Source: Caldivirga sp. UBA161 (GTDB lineage Archaea > Thermoproteota > Thermoprotei > Thermoproteales > Thermocladiaceae). From it: 13,925 bases of DNA. Numbering within the stretch: the stretch's first letter is position 1; each line of letters starts with the position of its first letter. A program made the translations under genes and the position numbers. The stretch is taken from the NCBI RefSeq assembly GCF_002506515.1, contig NZ_DAXS01000061.1, positions 1 to 13,925 on the forward strand. The letters run 5' to 3'. The notes under the pieces are model-generated. The model did not search any database. It was not told where the DNA came from and was given only the letters and a program-made list of their open reading frames with translations. Positions 13,921-13,925 of the stretch are shown here, one piece after another.

Positions 13921-13925
13921 TAAGC

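Noticed and set aside
1..13925. CRISPR array or tRNA genes
   Set aside because: No regularly spaced repeats and no cloverleaf with GTTC-loop and acceptor pairing were seen on reading both strands by eye.

Overview
The window looks like crenarchaeal chromosome, most likely Thermoproteales of the Caldivirga/Vulcanisaeta kind. This is inferred from moderately low GC with AGG/TTA-rich codon use, a PaREP1-family gene, an archaeal MBF1 homologue, a Zn-less archaeal topoisomerase IA, and leaderless genes whose TATA-like boxes are centred about 25-27 nt before the start codon. No rRNA, tRNA, CRISPR array or intact insertion sequence was recognised.

The window has two textures. Bases 1-3479 and about 6255-7369 are gene-poor and hold decayed genes. 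They contain: a remnant resembling a PD-(D/E)XK-nuclease-like protein (DUF3782 type), broken by a 10-bp tandem duplication and single-base losses; a DedA-family membrane protein remnant on the minus strand; a retropepsin-like aspartic protease broken by one missing base but with a clean promoter; a possible transposase tail; scraps near a small secreted Asn/Thr-rich ORF; and a roughly 290-codon unrecognised gene (6292-7165) split over three frames. The only convincing intact gene in these parts is the PaREP1 gene at 844-1377.

The rest is compact and intact. Bases 3480-6254 carry three same-strand genes: a cytoplasmic GH28 glycosidase with all catalytic motifs, a DUF84 inosine/xanthosine triphosphatase, and a creatininase-family metalloamidohydrolase. 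Bases 7370-13920 carry, in order: an M20 metallopeptidase (-), aMBF1 (+), a winged-helix regulator with a Cys-containing C-terminal half (-), a Pro/Gln-rich two-TM protein (-), a type IA DNA topoisomerase (+), and a YkvI-like multi-TM transporter-type protein (-). Divergent pairs have close, sometimes shared, promoters. Convergent pairs end within 1 nt of each other or overlap by 4 nt.

I do not see a convincing new multi-gene system. The most informative signals are the readable decay of several genes, the near-intact aspartic protease, the topA/Pro-Gln protein divergent promoter, and the unidentified genes.
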